From Polynucleobacter sp. TSB-Sco08W16 (GTDB lineage Bacteria > Pseudomonadota > Gammaproteobacteria > Burkholderiales > Burkholderiaceae), in the NCBI RefSeq assembly GCF_018687455.1, contig NZ_CP061291.1, forward strand, positions 62,001-126,000: DNA of 64,000 nt. Direction: 5' to 3'. Position 1 is the first letter of the stretch. Each line of letters begins with the position of its first letter. The notes beneath the pieces are model-generated. The model saw only the letters and a program-made list of their open reading frames with translations, had not been told where the DNA came from and did not search any database. Positions 1 to 7,567 of this stretch are shown piece by piece. The position numbers and the translations under genes are program-made.

Positions 1-120
1 CCAGGCAAAGTGCTTTACGAGATGGATGGTGTTGATGAGACATTGGCGCGCGAAGCTTTCAAGCTTGCTGCTGCTAAGTTGCCTTTACAGACCACTTTCG
101 TGATTCGCCACTTAGGTTGA
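1..120 (+). CDS. rplP: 50S ribosomal protein L16, C-terminal part
   Basis: Open at the window edge. The 39 codons in frame 1 before the TGA at 118-120 read as the C-terminus of L16, ending in the family-typical TTFVIRHLG after an AREAFKLAAAKLP helix. L16 is a 23S rRNA-binding protein of the large subunit near the A site. It lies directly before rpmC and rpsQ, the normal S10-operon order. The identification rests on a short tail plus context. Confidence 0.93.
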   Translation, partial: PGKVLYEMDGVDETLAREAFKLAAAKLPLQTTFVIRHLG

Positions 121-134
121 TCGGGATAGAGATT

Positions 135-329
135 ATGAAAAATACAGAATTAGCCTCAAAAGATCTGAATGCTTTGAATACAGAGTTAACCGAGTTACTT
201 AAGACCGGTTTCAAGCTCCGTATGCAAAAGGGCACTCAGCAACTCACAAATACCAGCCAATTGGGTAAAAATAAGCGCGACATCGCTCGTGTAAAGACTT
301 TTATCGCCCAAAAGACTGCACAGAAATAA
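135..329 (+). CDS. rpmC: 50S ribosomal protein L29
   Basis: 64-residue L29, a helical-hairpin protein at the exit of the ribosomal tunnel and part of the docking site for trigger factor and SRP. The sequence has the expected N-terminal helix (LNTELTELLKTGFKLRMQ) and the second helix with KRDIARVKTFIAQK. The reading frame extends upstream to a TTG at 117 inside the rplP stop region. The ATG at 135 gives the family length and has purine-rich sequence before it, so it is preferred. Twelve nt separate it from rpsQ. Confidence 0.95.
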   Translation: MKNTELASKDLNALNTELTELLKTGFKLRMQKGTQQLTNTSQLGKNKRDIARVKTFIAQKTAQK

Positions 330-341
330 GGAAAAAGGGAT

Positions 342-611
342 ATGACAGAATTATCTAAACCCTTGCGCCGCACCCTAGTGGGCCGCGTTGTTAGCGACAA
401 AATGCAAAAAACTGTGACGGTCTTGGTAGAGCGTCAAGTAAAGCATCCAGTGATTGGTAAGTACGTTGGCCAGTCCAAAAAATACCATGCCCATGATGAA
501 GCTGGCACATACAAGATGGGTGATACCGTTGAAATTGCTGAATCTAAGCCAATTTCACGTACTAAATCTTGGGTTGTGACCCGTTTAGTTGAGGCTTCAA
601 AGGGTATTTAA
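342..611 (+). CDS. rpsQ: 30S ribosomal protein S17
   Basis: 89-residue S17, an OB-fold primary binder of 16S rRNA. Visible family features are RTLVGRVVSDKMQKTVTVLVER at residues 10-31, with the KYHAHDE segment and the C-terminal PISRTKSW stretch. An AAGGAAAAAGGGA purine tract lies just upstream of the ATG. It is the last gene of the S10 operon: a terminator-like hairpin and a 184-nt gap follow before rplN. Confidence 0.96.
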   Translation: MTELSKPLRRTLVGRVVSDKMQKTVTVLVERQVKHPVIGKYVGQSKKYHAHDEAGTYKMGDTVEIAESKPISRTKSWVVTRLVEASKGI

Positions 612-676
612 GTTATTTTTATGGGATTTTGGTGAAATATCTTCCCAAATCCCAGTTTTACGTAGTAGAATAGAAG

Positions 677-710
677 GCTTCTCTGGTTTTATTGGAGAAG
701 CAGTGTTTTT
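677..710 (+). terminator. Probable intrinsic terminator at the end of the S10 operon
   Basis: GCTTCTC (677-683) can pair with GAGAAGC (695-701) across an 11-nt loop, and five T residues follow at 706-710. A second hairpin lies just upstream: GGGATTT (623-629) with AAATCCC (647-653). Together they fit attenuation or termination between rpsQ and rplN. The U-tract starts four bases after the stem, so termination may be only partial. Confidence 0.5.
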
Positions 711-795
711 CATTAATTCCGGGTTTTAACTTTCGTTAAAGCCCATAGACGGAACCAAGACTGTTTGCCTTTGGCCAATAAGTTGGGGATTAGAA
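711..795 (+). promoter_or_regulatory. Structured leader of the spc operon
   Basis: This leader sits directly before rplN. It holds a strong hairpin of ten pairs with one G-U: GGGTTTTAAC (721-730), loop TTTC, GTTAAAGCCC (735-744). Flanking TTCC (717-720) could pair with GGAA further downstream. GGGGATTA upstream of the ATG is the ribosome-binding site. I found no convincing -35/-10 pair. It is a candidate for promoter-proximal regulation of spc, but no known ribosomal-protein binding site can be assigned from sequence alone. The decamer TTAAAGCCCA recurs in the rpsD leader. Confidence 0.4.
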
Positions 796-1164
796 ATGAT
801 ACAAACCGAAAGTAGATTACAGGTCGCTGATAACACAGGCGCCAGTGAAGTTTTGTGCATCAAGGTATTGGGCGGCTCTAAGCGTCGTTACGCCAGTATC
901 GGTGATGTCATCAAAGTCAGCGTTAAGTCAGCTGCTCCACGTGGCCGTGTAAAAAAAGGTGATATTTATAACGCTGTTGTAGTAAGAACAGCTAAGGGTG
1001 TTCGCCGTCCAGACGGTTCATTGATTAAGTTCGATGCAAACGCTGCGGTATTGCTCAACGCTAAGTTAGAGCCAATTGGCACACGTATCTTTGGACCTGT
1101 CACACGCGAATTGCGTACTGAGAAGTTCATGAAGATCGTTTCTCTCGCCCCCGAAGTTATTTAA
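796..1164 (+). CDS. rplN: 50S ribosomal protein L14
   Basis: 122-residue L14, a five-stranded beta-barrel 23S rRNA-binding protein at the subunit interface (bridges B5 and B8), also contacted by RsfS. The start MIQTESRLQVADNTGA, the AAPRGRVKKGD loop and the ending MKIVSLAPEVI are family hallmarks at full length. First gene of the spc operon, nine nt before rplX. Confidence 0.97.
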   Translation: MIQTESRLQVADNTGASEVLCIKVLGGSKRRYASIGDVIKVSVKSAAPRGRVKKGDIYNAVVVRTAKGVRRPDGSLIKFDANAAVLLNAKLEPIGTRIFGPVTRELRTEKFMKIVSLAPEVI

Positions 1165-1173
1165 GAGGCTGAC

Positions 1174-1482
1174 ATGAAAAAGATTCGTAAAGGTGATTCC
1201 GTAGTTTTGTTGACTGGCCGAGATAAAGGCAAGCAAGGAACTGTAACGGCTGTTCTCGAGAACAAATTGGTTATCGAGGGCGTAAATATTTATAAAAAGA
1301 GCGTTAAGCCAAATCCAGCTGCTGGTGTAACCGGCGGCATGATTGACAAGACGATGCCTGTTCACATTTCTAATGTGGCTGTGGTTGACGGTAACGGCAA
1401 ACCATCACGTGTTGGTATCAAACTCGTAGACGGTAAAAAGCAACGTTTCCTCAAAACCACTGGCGCAACTTTAAGCGCATAA
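1174..1482 (+). CDS. rplX: 50S ribosomal protein L24
   Basis: 102-residue L24, an early assembly initiator that binds the 5' domain of 23S rRNA. The KOW motif is clear at the N-terminus (IRKGDSVVLLTGRDKGKQG, residues 3-21), followed by the GVNIYKKSVKPN segment. The start follows an AGAGG-like ribosome-binding site right after rplN. The gap to rplE is 16 nt and contains GGAG. Confidence 0.96.
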   Translation: MKKIRKGDSVVLLTGRDKGKQGTVTAVLENKLVIEGVNIYKKSVKPNPAAGVTGGMIDKTMPVHISNVAVVDGNGKPSRVGIKLVDGKKQRFLKTTGATLSA

Positions 1483-1498
1483 GGGGCACGGAGAAATT

Positions 1499-2041
1499 AT
1501 GAGCACACGTTTTCAAGAACACTATCAAGCTAAAGTTGTTGCAGATTTGATTGCCAAGTTTGGTTACAAGTCTGTAATGGAAGTTCCACGTATCACTAAG
1601 GTAACCCTGAACATGGGCTTGGGTGATGCAGTGAACGACAAAAAGATTATCGAAAATGCAGTTGGTGATTTAACTAAAGTTGCAGGCCAAAAGCCAGTTG
1701 TAACTAAAGCTAAAAAAGCGATTGCAGGTTTCAAGATTCGTCAAGGCTACCCAATCGGCGCCATGGTGACATTGCGTGGTGCACGCATGTACGAATTCTT
1801 GGATCGTTTCGTTACTGTTGCATTACCACGCGTACGTGATTTCCGCGGTATCTCTGGTAAGGCATTTGATGGCCGTGGTAACTACAACATCGGCGTTAAA
1901 GAACAGATCATTTTCCCTGAAATCGAATACGACAAGATTGATGCCCTCCGTGGTCTCAATATCAGTATTACGACGACTGCTAAAACTGACGAAGAAGCAA
2001 AAGCTTTGTTGGCAGCATTCAAATTCCCTTTCCGCAATTAA
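1499..2041 (+). CDS. rplE: 50S ribosomal protein L5
   Basis: 180-residue L5, the 5S rRNA-binding protein of the central protuberance. The sequence shows the N-terminal VPRITKVTLNMGLG block, the GQKPVVTKAKKAIAGFKIR loop, and the C-terminal FPEIEYDKIDALRGLNI segment. It is full length with no disruption. In E. coli the S8 translational repressor site lies at this gene's start. I could not establish such a site here by eye. Confidence 0.97.
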   Translation: MSTRFQEHYQAKVVADLIAKFGYKSVMEVPRITKVTLNMGLGDAVNDKKIIENAVGDLTKVAGQKPVVTKAKKAIAGFKIRQGYPIGAMVTLRGARMYEFLDRFVTVALPRVRDFRGISGKAFDGRGNYNIGVKEQIIFPEIEYDKIDALRGLNISITTTAKTDEEAKALLAAFKFPFRN

Positions 2042-2050
2042 GAGGCTAAC

Positions 2051-2356
2051 GTGGCAAAACTATCCCTAATTGAGCGCGAGAATAAGCGCGCAAAAACTGT
2101 AGAGAAGTACGCTGCAAAGCGTGCTGAACTCAAAGCGATCATTGCTGATCAATCACGCAGCGATGAAGAGCGCTATGAAGCTCGCTTGAAGCTACAGGCA
2201 CTTCCACGTAACGCAAGCCCGATTCGTCAAAGAAATCGTTGTTCATTAACCGGTCGACCACGTGGCACATTCCGTAAATTCGGTTTGGCTCGTAGCAAGA
2301 TTCGTGAAATCGCCTTCCGTGGCGAAATCCCCGGTTTAACCAAGGCCAGCTGGTAA
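2051..2356 (+). CDS. rpsN: 30S ribosomal protein S14, zinc-independent type
   Basis: 101-residue S14 of the long, zinc-free (C-minus) class. It keeps the conserved C-terminal RNRCSLTGRPRGTFRKFGL and ends in GLTKASW, but has only one cysteine, so no zinc ribbon. The start is GTG at 2051, with AAGAGG eight to ten nt upstream. It acts in 30S head assembly. It sits between rplE and rpsH in the usual order. Confidence 0.96.
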   Translation: MAKLSLIERENKRAKTVEKYAAKRAELKAIIADQSRSDEERYEARLKLQALPRNASPIRQRNRCSLTGRPRGTFRKFGLARSKIREIAFRGEIPGLTKASW

Positions 2357-2380
2357 GCGGCGAAAGAATTAGGAGAACTC

Positions 2381-2776
2381 ATGAGTATCAGCGATCCAAT
2401 CGCCGACATGTTGACCCGGATCCGCAATGCGCAAGCAGTGCAGAAACCACTAGTCACTATGCCGTCGTCAAAAGTAAAAGTAGCTATCGCAAAAGTGTTG
2501 CAAGATGAAGGCTACATCGAGAATTTCGAAATCAAAGGTGAAGCAGCTAAGCCAGTGCTACACATTGATCTCAAATACTATGCAGGTCGCCCTGTTATCG
2601 AGCGTATTGACCGTGTTTCAACACCAAGTCTACGTATCTATAAAGGCCGCCATGACATTCCAGAAGTAATGAATGGCTTGGGCATTGCAATTATTTCAAC
2701 CCCTCAAGGCGTAATGACAGACCGTAAAGCACGTGCAACAGGCGTGGGCGGCGAAGTTATTTGCTACGTAGCTTAA
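2381..2776 (+). CDS. rpsH: 30S ribosomal protein S8
   Basis: 131-residue S8, a primary 16S rRNA binder and, in enterobacteria, the feedback repressor of the spc operon. The N-terminus MSISDPIADMLTRIRNAQ and the C-terminal STPQGVMTDRKAR with VGGEVICYVA are diagnostic. AGGAG precedes the ATG by about six nt. It is ten nt upstream of rplF. Confidence 0.97.
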   Translation: MSISDPIADMLTRIRNAQAVQKPLVTMPSSKVKVAIAKVLQDEGYIENFEIKGEAAKPVLHIDLKYYAGRPVIERIDRVSTPSLRIYKGRHDIPEVMNGLGIAIISTPQGVMTDRKARATGVGGEVICYVA

Positions 2777-2786
2777 GGAGCGAAAT

Positions 2787-3320
2787 ATGTCCCGCGTAGG
2801 CAAATCACCAATTACAGTTCCAAAGGGAGCTGAAATCAGCATCAACGGTGCAAATATTACTGTTAAGGGCCCATTGGGTACTTTGACACACAACTTGCAT
2901 CCTTCTGTTGGTTTGAAACAAGAAGATGGCGTACTGACAGTTGTTTTAAATAACGACTCACCAGAAGCTGGTGCACAGTCAGGTACTGCACGTGCTTTGG
3001 TTAACAACATGGTTGTTGGCGTAACTGCTGGCTTTGAGCGCAAGCTCAGCTTGGTAGGTGTTGGTTACCGTGCTGCTGCTCAAGGCGAAACATTGAAATT
3101 GCAGTTAGGTTTCTCACACGACATTATTTACAACCTTCCAAAGGGTGTAAAAGCAGAGACTCCAACTCAAACTGAAATCATTATTAAAGGCTCCAACAAG
3201 CAGCAAGTTGGCCAGGTCGCAGCCGAAGTTCGCGCATACCGTTCACCAGAGCCATACAAAGGCAAGGGCGTTCGCTACGTGGATGAGGTTGTGCATCTGA
3301 AAGAAACTAAGAAGAAGTAA
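2787..3320 (+). CDS. rplF: 50S ribosomal protein L6
   Basis: 177-residue L6 with two tandem copies of the same alpha/beta fold. The N-terminal domain starts MSRVGKSPITVPKGAEI. The C-terminal domain carries the family signature ending PYKGKGVRYVDEVV near residues 155-168. L6 lies near the GTPase-associated centre and sarcin-ricin loop. A good AAGGAG ribosome-binding site precedes it. Confidence 0.97.
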   Translation: MSRVGKSPITVPKGAEISINGANITVKGPLGTLTHNLHPSVGLKQEDGVLTVVLNNDSPEAGAQSGTARALVNNMVVGVTAGFERKLSLVGVGYRAAAQGETLKLQLGFSHDIIYNLPKGVKAETPTQTEIIIKGSNKQQVGQVAAEVRAYRSPEPYKGKGVRYVDEVVHLKETKKK

Positions 3321-3333
3321 GCGAGATTAGAAA

Positions 3334-3687
3334 ATGAATAAAGACGAATCCAGACAAAGACGTGCTCGGCAGACTCGTATTCGCATTGCCGAAGCAATGG
3401 CAAATCGCTTAACAGTTATCCGTAGCAATACTCATATTTCTGCACAGGTTTATAGCCCATGTGGAACCAAAGTTGTAGCAGCTGCTTCAACGATGGAAAA
3501 AGATTTGCGCCAAGCGATCAAAAACGGCGGCAATGCTGACGCAGCTGCACAAATCGGTAAGTTAGTTGCTGAGCGTGCTGTTAAAGCAGGTGTTGTTGAT
3601 GTTGCTTTTGATCGTTCCGGTCATCGTTACCACGGCCGTATTAAGGCCTTAGCTGAAGCTGCGCGTGAAGCCGGCCTGAAGTTCTAA
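3334..3687 (+). CDS. rplR: 50S ribosomal protein L18
   Basis: 117-residue L18, a 5S rRNA-binding protein that works with L5 and L25. The basic N-terminal tail (SRQRRARQTRIRI) is followed by the globular domain with RLTVIRSNTHISAQV and the ending DRSGHRYHGRIKALAEAAREAGLKF. Length and order are normal. The gap to rpsE is 18 nt. Confidence 0.97.
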   Translation: MNKDESRQRRARQTRIRIAEAMANRLTVIRSNTHISAQVYSPCGTKVVAAASTMEKDLRQAIKNGGNADAAAQIGKLVAERAVKAGVVDVAFDRSGHRYHGRIKALAEAAREAGLKF

Positions 3688-3705
3688 TAGGGTTTAGGAA
3701 AAAAC

Positions 3706-4224
3706 ATGGCAAAAATGCAAACTAAGATGCAAAACGAAGAGCGTGATGATGGTCTTCGCGAGAAGATGATTGCTGTTAATCGTGTAACAAAAGTGGTTAA
3801 GGGTGGTCGTATTCTCGGCTTCGCTGCACTCACTGTAGTTGGCGATGGCGATGGCCGCATCGGCATGGGAAAAGGCAAGTCAAAGGAAGTTCCAGTTGCT
3901 GTTCAAAAGGCAATGGACGAAGCTCGTCGCAAGATGATCAAAGTTTCCTTACGCAAGGGTACTTTGCAGCACACTGTTACTGGTCAGCACGGCGCATCAC
4001 GCGTTTTGATTTCTCCAGCTAAAGACGGTACTGGAATTATTGCTGGCGGCCCAATGCGCGCTATTTTCGATGTAATGGGTGTAACCAACGTGGTTGCTAA
4101 GTCACTCGGTTCTACAAACCCGTACAACTTGGTTCGCGCAACAATTGATGGTTTGAGCAAGATGAGTACTCCTGCTGAGATTGCTGCTAAGCGCGGTAAG
4201 TCAGTTGAAGAGATTCTCGGCTAA
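3706..4224 (+). CDS. rpsE: 30S ribosomal protein S5
   Basis: 172-residue S5, needed for translational accuracy and part of the mRNA-unwinding entry site with S3 and S4. The double-stranded-RNA-binding-like N-terminal domain has VNRVTKVVKGGRILGF and GDGDGRIGMGKGKSKEVP. The C-terminal domain includes GGPMRAIFDVMGVTNVVAKS. Nothing is missing compared with the family. Confidence 0.97.
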   Translation: MAKMQTKMQNEERDDGLREKMIAVNRVTKVVKGGRILGFAALTVVGDGDGRIGMGKGKSKEVPVAVQKAMDEARRKMIKVSLRKGTLQHTVTGQHGASRVLISPAKDGTGIIAGGPMRAIFDVMGVTNVVAKSLGSTNPYNLVRATIDGLSKMSTPAEIAAKRGKSVEEILG

Positions 4225-4248
4225 GACCAAAAGATTAGGAATCTACAA

Positions 4249-4437
4249 ATGACAAAATCAAACTCCAAAGTCAAACTGCAATTAGTACGCAGCTTGATCG
4301 GTACACGCGAAAGCCATCGTGCAACTGTACGTGGCTTAGGCCTTGGTCGTATCAATTCAGTATCTGAATTGGAAGACACACCAGCTGTTCGCGGCATGAT
4401 TAATAAAGTTTCTTATCTAGTTAAAGTCATTGGCTAA
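4249..4437 (+). CDS. rpmD: 50S ribosomal protein L30
   Basis: 62-residue L30, a small peripheral 50S protein. The sequence has the family core VKLQLVRSLIGTRESHRATVRGLGLGRI and the ending MINKVSYLVKVIG. Position between rpsE and rplO is the standard spc order. Confidence 0.95.
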   Translation: MTKSNSKVKLQLVRSLIGTRESHRATVRGLGLGRINSVSELEDTPAVRGMINKVSYLVKVIG

Positions 4438-4464
4438 TAACTAGCAAGTAAATAGGCGAAGAAT

Positions 4465-4905
4465 ATGCAACTCAACACAATTAAACCTGCAGAAGGCTCC
4501 AAGAAAAACCGTCGTCGCGTAGGTCGCGGCATTGGTTCTGGTCTTGGTAAAACTGCTGGCCGTGGTCACAAAGGTCAAAAGTCCCGTTCCGGCGGATTCC
4601 ATAAAGTTGGATTCGAAGGCGGTCAGATGCCTATGTACCGTCGTTTGCCAAAGCGTGGTTTCGTGTCTTTGACACGTCGTCACGTTGGACAGATTACCTT
4701 GAACGACTTAGCAAAGATCAATTTGCCAGAAGTGGATCTCTTGGTATTGAAGGCTCACGGCTTTGCTGGCGAGCAAATCAATGCAATGAAGGTGATCAAG
4801 ACTGGTGAAATCAAGATTGCTGTAACCCTCAAGGGCATTACAGCAACAGCCGGTGCAAAAGCAGCTATCGAAGCGGCTGGCGGCAAATTGGTTGAGTTGG
4901 CTTAA
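4465..4905 (+). CDS. rplO: 50S ribosomal protein L15
   Basis: 146-residue L15, a late 50S assembly protein. The long glycine/arginine-rich N-terminal extension that enters 23S rRNA is clear (RRVGRGIGSGLGKTAGRGHK), followed by GGQMPMYRRLPKRGF. The C-terminal globular domain ends in AIEAAGGKLVELA. It lies directly upstream of secY with an 18-nt gap. Confidence 0.97.
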   Translation: MQLNTIKPAEGSKKNRRRVGRGIGSGLGKTAGRGHKGQKSRSGGFHKVGFEGGQMPMYRRLPKRGFVSLTRRHVGQITLNDLAKINLPEVDLLVLKAHGFAGEQINAMKVIKTGEIKIAVTLKGITATAGAKAAIEAAGGKLVELA

Positions 4906-4923
4906 TAGGTCTTTTCAGAAGAT

Positions 4924-6261
4924 ATGGCATTAGCACCTACCAATAACGCAAACACTGCAACAGCAGGAGGCAAGTTCGGCGATTTACGTCGTCGCTTGGT
5001 TTTCCTGGTGCTGGCTTTGCTTGTTTATCGTTTGGGTGCACATATTCCTGTGCCGGGCATTGATCCGGATCAGTTAGGCCAGCTCTTTGCAGGTCAAAAA
5101 GATGGCATCCTGGGTATGTTTAATTTGTTCTCAGGTGGTGCTTTATCTCGCTTTACTGTCTTCGCTCTCGGAATCATGCCGTACATCTCTGCATCGATCA
5201 TCATGCAGTTGATGACGATTGTTGTTCCAGCATTAGAGTCTTTGAAGAAAGAAGGCCAAGCCGGTCAACGCAAGATTACTCAGTACACCCGTTATGGCAC
5301 TGTATTCTTGGCTACTTTCCAAGCATTAGGGATTTCAGTGGCATTGCAAGCGCAGCCAGGCTTGGTCATTAACCCTGGCCTCATGTTTGAATTGAACACC
5401 GTCGTTACTTTGGTAACTGGTACCATGTTCTTAATGTGGCTTGGTGAGCAAATTACAGAACGTGGTTTAGGTAACGGTATTTCTATTATTATTTTTGGCG
5501 GCATTGTATCTGGCTTGCCAAATGCTTTAGCTAGTTTGTTAGAGTTGGTTCGCACTGGCTCAATGAATATTATTTCTGCACTTTTGATCGTAGTGATCGT
5601 TGCAGCAGTTACTTACTTTGTGGTGTTTGTAGAGCGTGGCCAACGCCGTATCTTGGTGAATTACGCTAAACGTCAAGTTGGCAACAAAGTTTATGGTGGC
5701 CAGTCTTCATACTTCCCATTGAAGTTAAACATGGCAGGTGTAATCCCTCCAATCTTTGCATCATCAATTATTTTGTTCCCTGCAACGATTGCTGGCTGGT
5801 TTACATCCGGTGAACCCACCAACATGTTCAGCAGAATCATTAAAGACTTGGCTGCAACATTGGCTCCAGGCCAACCTGTTTACACAATTTTGTATGCAGC
5901 TGCGATCATTTTCTTCTGTTTCTTCTATACCGCTCTGGTATTTAACAGCCGCGAGACTGCTGAGAATTTGAAGAAGAGTGGCGCATTTGTTCCTGGCATC
6001 CGTCCGGGTGACCAAACAGCGCGTTACATCGATAAGATCTTGGTGCGCTTAACTTTGGCCGGTGCAATTTATATGGTTTTGGTTTGCTTGTTGCCAGAAT
6101 TTTTAGTGTTGAAGTACAACGTGCCGTTCTATTTCGGCGGTACTTCATTGTTGATTATTGTTGTTGTTGCAATGGATTTTATGGCTCAAGTTCAGTCATT
6201 TGTCATGCAGCAGCAGTACGGCTCTTTGATGAAAAAAGCTAACTTTAAGATGGGCGCTTAA
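4924..6261 (+). CDS. secY: Preprotein translocase channel subunit SecY
   Basis: 445-residue SecY, the pore subunit of the SecYEG inner-membrane protein-conducting channel. Ten hydrophobic segments can be traced from LVFLVLALLVYRLG (first, about residue 25) to the C-terminal half. The plug-containing region GIDPDQLGQLF...GILGMFNLFSGGAL and the cytoplasmic loop with SRETAENLKKSGAFVPGIRPG are family features. It is co-transcribed with ribosomal proteins, as usual. infA starts four nt after the stop. Confidence 0.97.
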   Translation: MALAPTNNANTATAGGKFGDLRRRLVFLVLALLVYRLGAHIPVPGIDPDQLGQLFAGQKDGILGMFNLFSGGALSRFTVFALGIMPYISASIIMQLMTIVVPALESLKKEGQAGQRKITQYTRYGTVFLATFQALGISVALQAQPGLVINPGLMFELNTVVTLVTGTMFLMWLGEQITERGLGNGISIIIFGGIVSGLPNALASLLELVRTGSMNIISALLIVVIVAAVTYFVVFVERGQRRILVNYAKRQVGNKVYGGQSSYFPLKLNMAGVIPPIFASSIILFPATIAGWFTSGEPTNMFSRIIKDLAATLAPGQPVYTILYAAAIIFFCFFYTALVFNSRETAENLKKSGAFVPGIRPGDQTARYIDKILVRLTLAGAIYMVLVCLLPEFLVLKYNVPFYFGGTSLLIIVVVAMDFMAQVQSFVMQQQYGSLMKKANFKMGA

Positions 6262-6265
6262 CTGA

Positions 6266-6484
6266 ATGTCTAAAGACGATGTAATTCAGATGGCGGGAGA
6301 AGTTGTAGAGAATTTGCCGAATGCGATGTTTCGCGTGAAGCTAGAAAACGGTCATGTGGTTTTAGGGCACATTTCCGGAAAGATGCGGATGCACTACATC
6401 CGTATTTTGCCGGGAGATAAGGTGACGGTGGAGATGACTCCTTACGACCTGACGCGCGCCAGAATCATATTCCGGGCGAAGTAA
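6266..6484 (+). CDS. infA: Translation initiation factor IF-1
   Basis: 72-residue IF-1, an S1/OB-fold protein that occupies the ribosomal A site during initiation. Family hallmarks are the N-terminal MSKDDVIQMAGEVVENLPNA and the core HVVLGHISGKMRMHYIRILPGD. The ATG is four nt after the secY stop, so it is probably translationally coupled. Placement between secY and rpmJ is common in betaproteobacteria. A second infA copy elsewhere would not be visible here. Confidence 0.95.
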   Translation: MSKDDVIQMAGEVVENLPNAMFRVKLENGHVVLGHISGKMRMHYIRILPGDKVTVEMTPYDLTRARIIFRAK

Positions 6485-6518
6485 AGATTAAGTTGTACCT
6501 ATTTTTAAGAGGTGAGTT

Positions 6519-6635
6519 ATGAAAGTTTTAGCATCCGTTAAGTGTATTTGCAGAAATTGCAAGATCATTAAGCGCAAACGCGTTGTGCGCGTGATCTGTT
6601 CTTCAGACGCACGTCATAAGCAGCGTCAAGGCTGA
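6519..6635 (+). CDS. rpmJ: 50S ribosomal protein L36
   Basis: A 38-residue frame read directly from the sequence: it starts MKVLASVKC and ends SSDARHKQRQG before the TGA at 6633-6635. It is the zinc-ribbon form of L36, with Cys11, Cys14, Cys27 and His33 as the likely metal ligands. AAGAGGTGAG is a strong ribosome-binding site just upstream. It lies between infA and rpsM as expected. Confidence 0.95.
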   Translation: MKVLASVKCICRNCKIIKRKRVVRVICSSDARHKQRQG

Positions 6636-6659
6636 TCTGGTTAATTAAGAGGAAATCTC

Positions 6660-7025
6660 ATGGCACGTATCGCTGGGGTAAATATCCCAAATCATCAACA
6701 TACTGTTATCGGTTTAACAGCAATTTTTGGCATTGGCACAACTCGTGCTAACAAAATTTGTCAAACAACAGGTGTTGCAATCAATAAAAAAGTTAAAGAT
6801 CTTACTGACGCTGACTTGGAAAAGTTACGTGATGAAGTAGGTAAGTTCATTACCGAAGGTGACCTTCGTCGTGAAGTAACTATGAGCATCAAGCGTTTGA
6901 TGGACTTAGGTTGCTACCGTGGCGTACGTCATCGCAAGGGCTTGCCTGTACGTGGTCAACGTACTAAGACTAACGCTCGTACCCGTAAGGGCCCGCGTAA
7001 GTCTGGCGTGCAACTGAAGAAATAA
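6660..7025 (+). CDS. rpsM: 30S ribosomal protein S13
   Basis: 121-residue S13 of the 30S head, which contacts the P-site tRNA and L5 of the 50S subunit. It starts MARIAGVNIPNH, contains the helix-two-turn-helix region IFGIGTTRANKIC, and has the basic tail YRGVRHRKGLPVRGQRTKTNARTRKGPRKS. First ribosomal gene of the alpha operon. AAGAGGAAA lies just before the ATG. Confidence 0.97.
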   Translation: MARIAGVNIPNHQHTVIGLTAIFGIGTTRANKICQTTGVAINKKVKDLTDADLEKLRDEVGKFITEGDLRREVTMSIKRLMDLGCYRGVRHRKGLPVRGQRTKTNARTRKGPRKSGVQLKK

Positions 7026-7043
7026 TCAAGAAAGTTTATTGAC

Positions 7044-7451
7044 ATGGCAAAACAACAATCCGCTTCCGCAGCCTCACAGCGCGCTCGTAAGAAGGTTAAA
7101 AAGAACGTTGCTGACGGTATTGCACACGTTCATGCTTCTTTTAATAACACCATTATTACGATCACTGATCGTCAAGGAAATGCGCTTTCATGGGCAACTT
7201 CTGGCGGCCAGGGCTTCAAGGGCTCACGTAAATCAACACCTTTTGCCGCTCAGGTAGCTGCAGAAGTTGCTGGTAAGACAGCTATTGAATGCGGTATCAA
7301 GAATTTAGAAGTTCAGATCAAGGGCCCAGGCCCGGGTCGTGAATCAGCAGTTCGTGCATTGAACTCATTGGGCATCAAGATCACTGAGATTCAGGACGTA
7401 ACTCCAGTTCCACACAATGGTTGCCGTCCTCCTAAGCGTCGTCGTATCTAA
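7044..7451 (+). CDS. rpsK: 30S ribosomal protein S11
   Basis: 135-residue S11 of the 30S platform, which lines the mRNA exit path. The family core is present: GIAHVHASFNNTIITITD, the GFKGSRKSTPFAAQ stretch and the ending VTPVPHNGCRPPKRRRI. The alanine/lysine-rich N-terminal extension is normal. A 116-nt structured leader separates it from rpsD. Confidence 0.97.
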   Translation: MAKQQSASAASQRARKKVKKNVADGIAHVHASFNNTIITITDRQGNALSWATSGGQGFKGSRKSTPFAAQVAAEVAGKTAIECGIKNLEVQIKGPGPGRESAVRALNSLGIKITEIQDVTPVPHNGCRPPKRRRI

Positions 7452-7567
7452 GCTAGGAAGTTGGCAGTACAAGTTTTAGTAGTTTTTTATTAAAGCCCAC
7501 TGTTCGCCTGATTTAAAGGGCGAACTCACCGCCGGTCGTAAGGCTGCGGCAAAGAAAGGAAAGCATC
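7452..7567 (+). promoter_or_regulatory. rpsD: Structured leader in front of rpsD
   Basis: The 116 nt between rpsK and rpsD form at least two hairpins by eye. GTTCGCC (7502-7508) pairs with GGCGAAC (7519-7525), and GCC (7531-7533) with GGC (7542-7544) lies inside a larger GC-rich element. A T6 run occurs at 7483-7488. AAGGAAAG is the ribosome-binding site for the GTG start. S4 is the autogenous repressor of the alpha operon in E. coli, where it binds before rpsM. Proposing an S4-binding site here is inference from structure and position. Confidence 0.4.
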
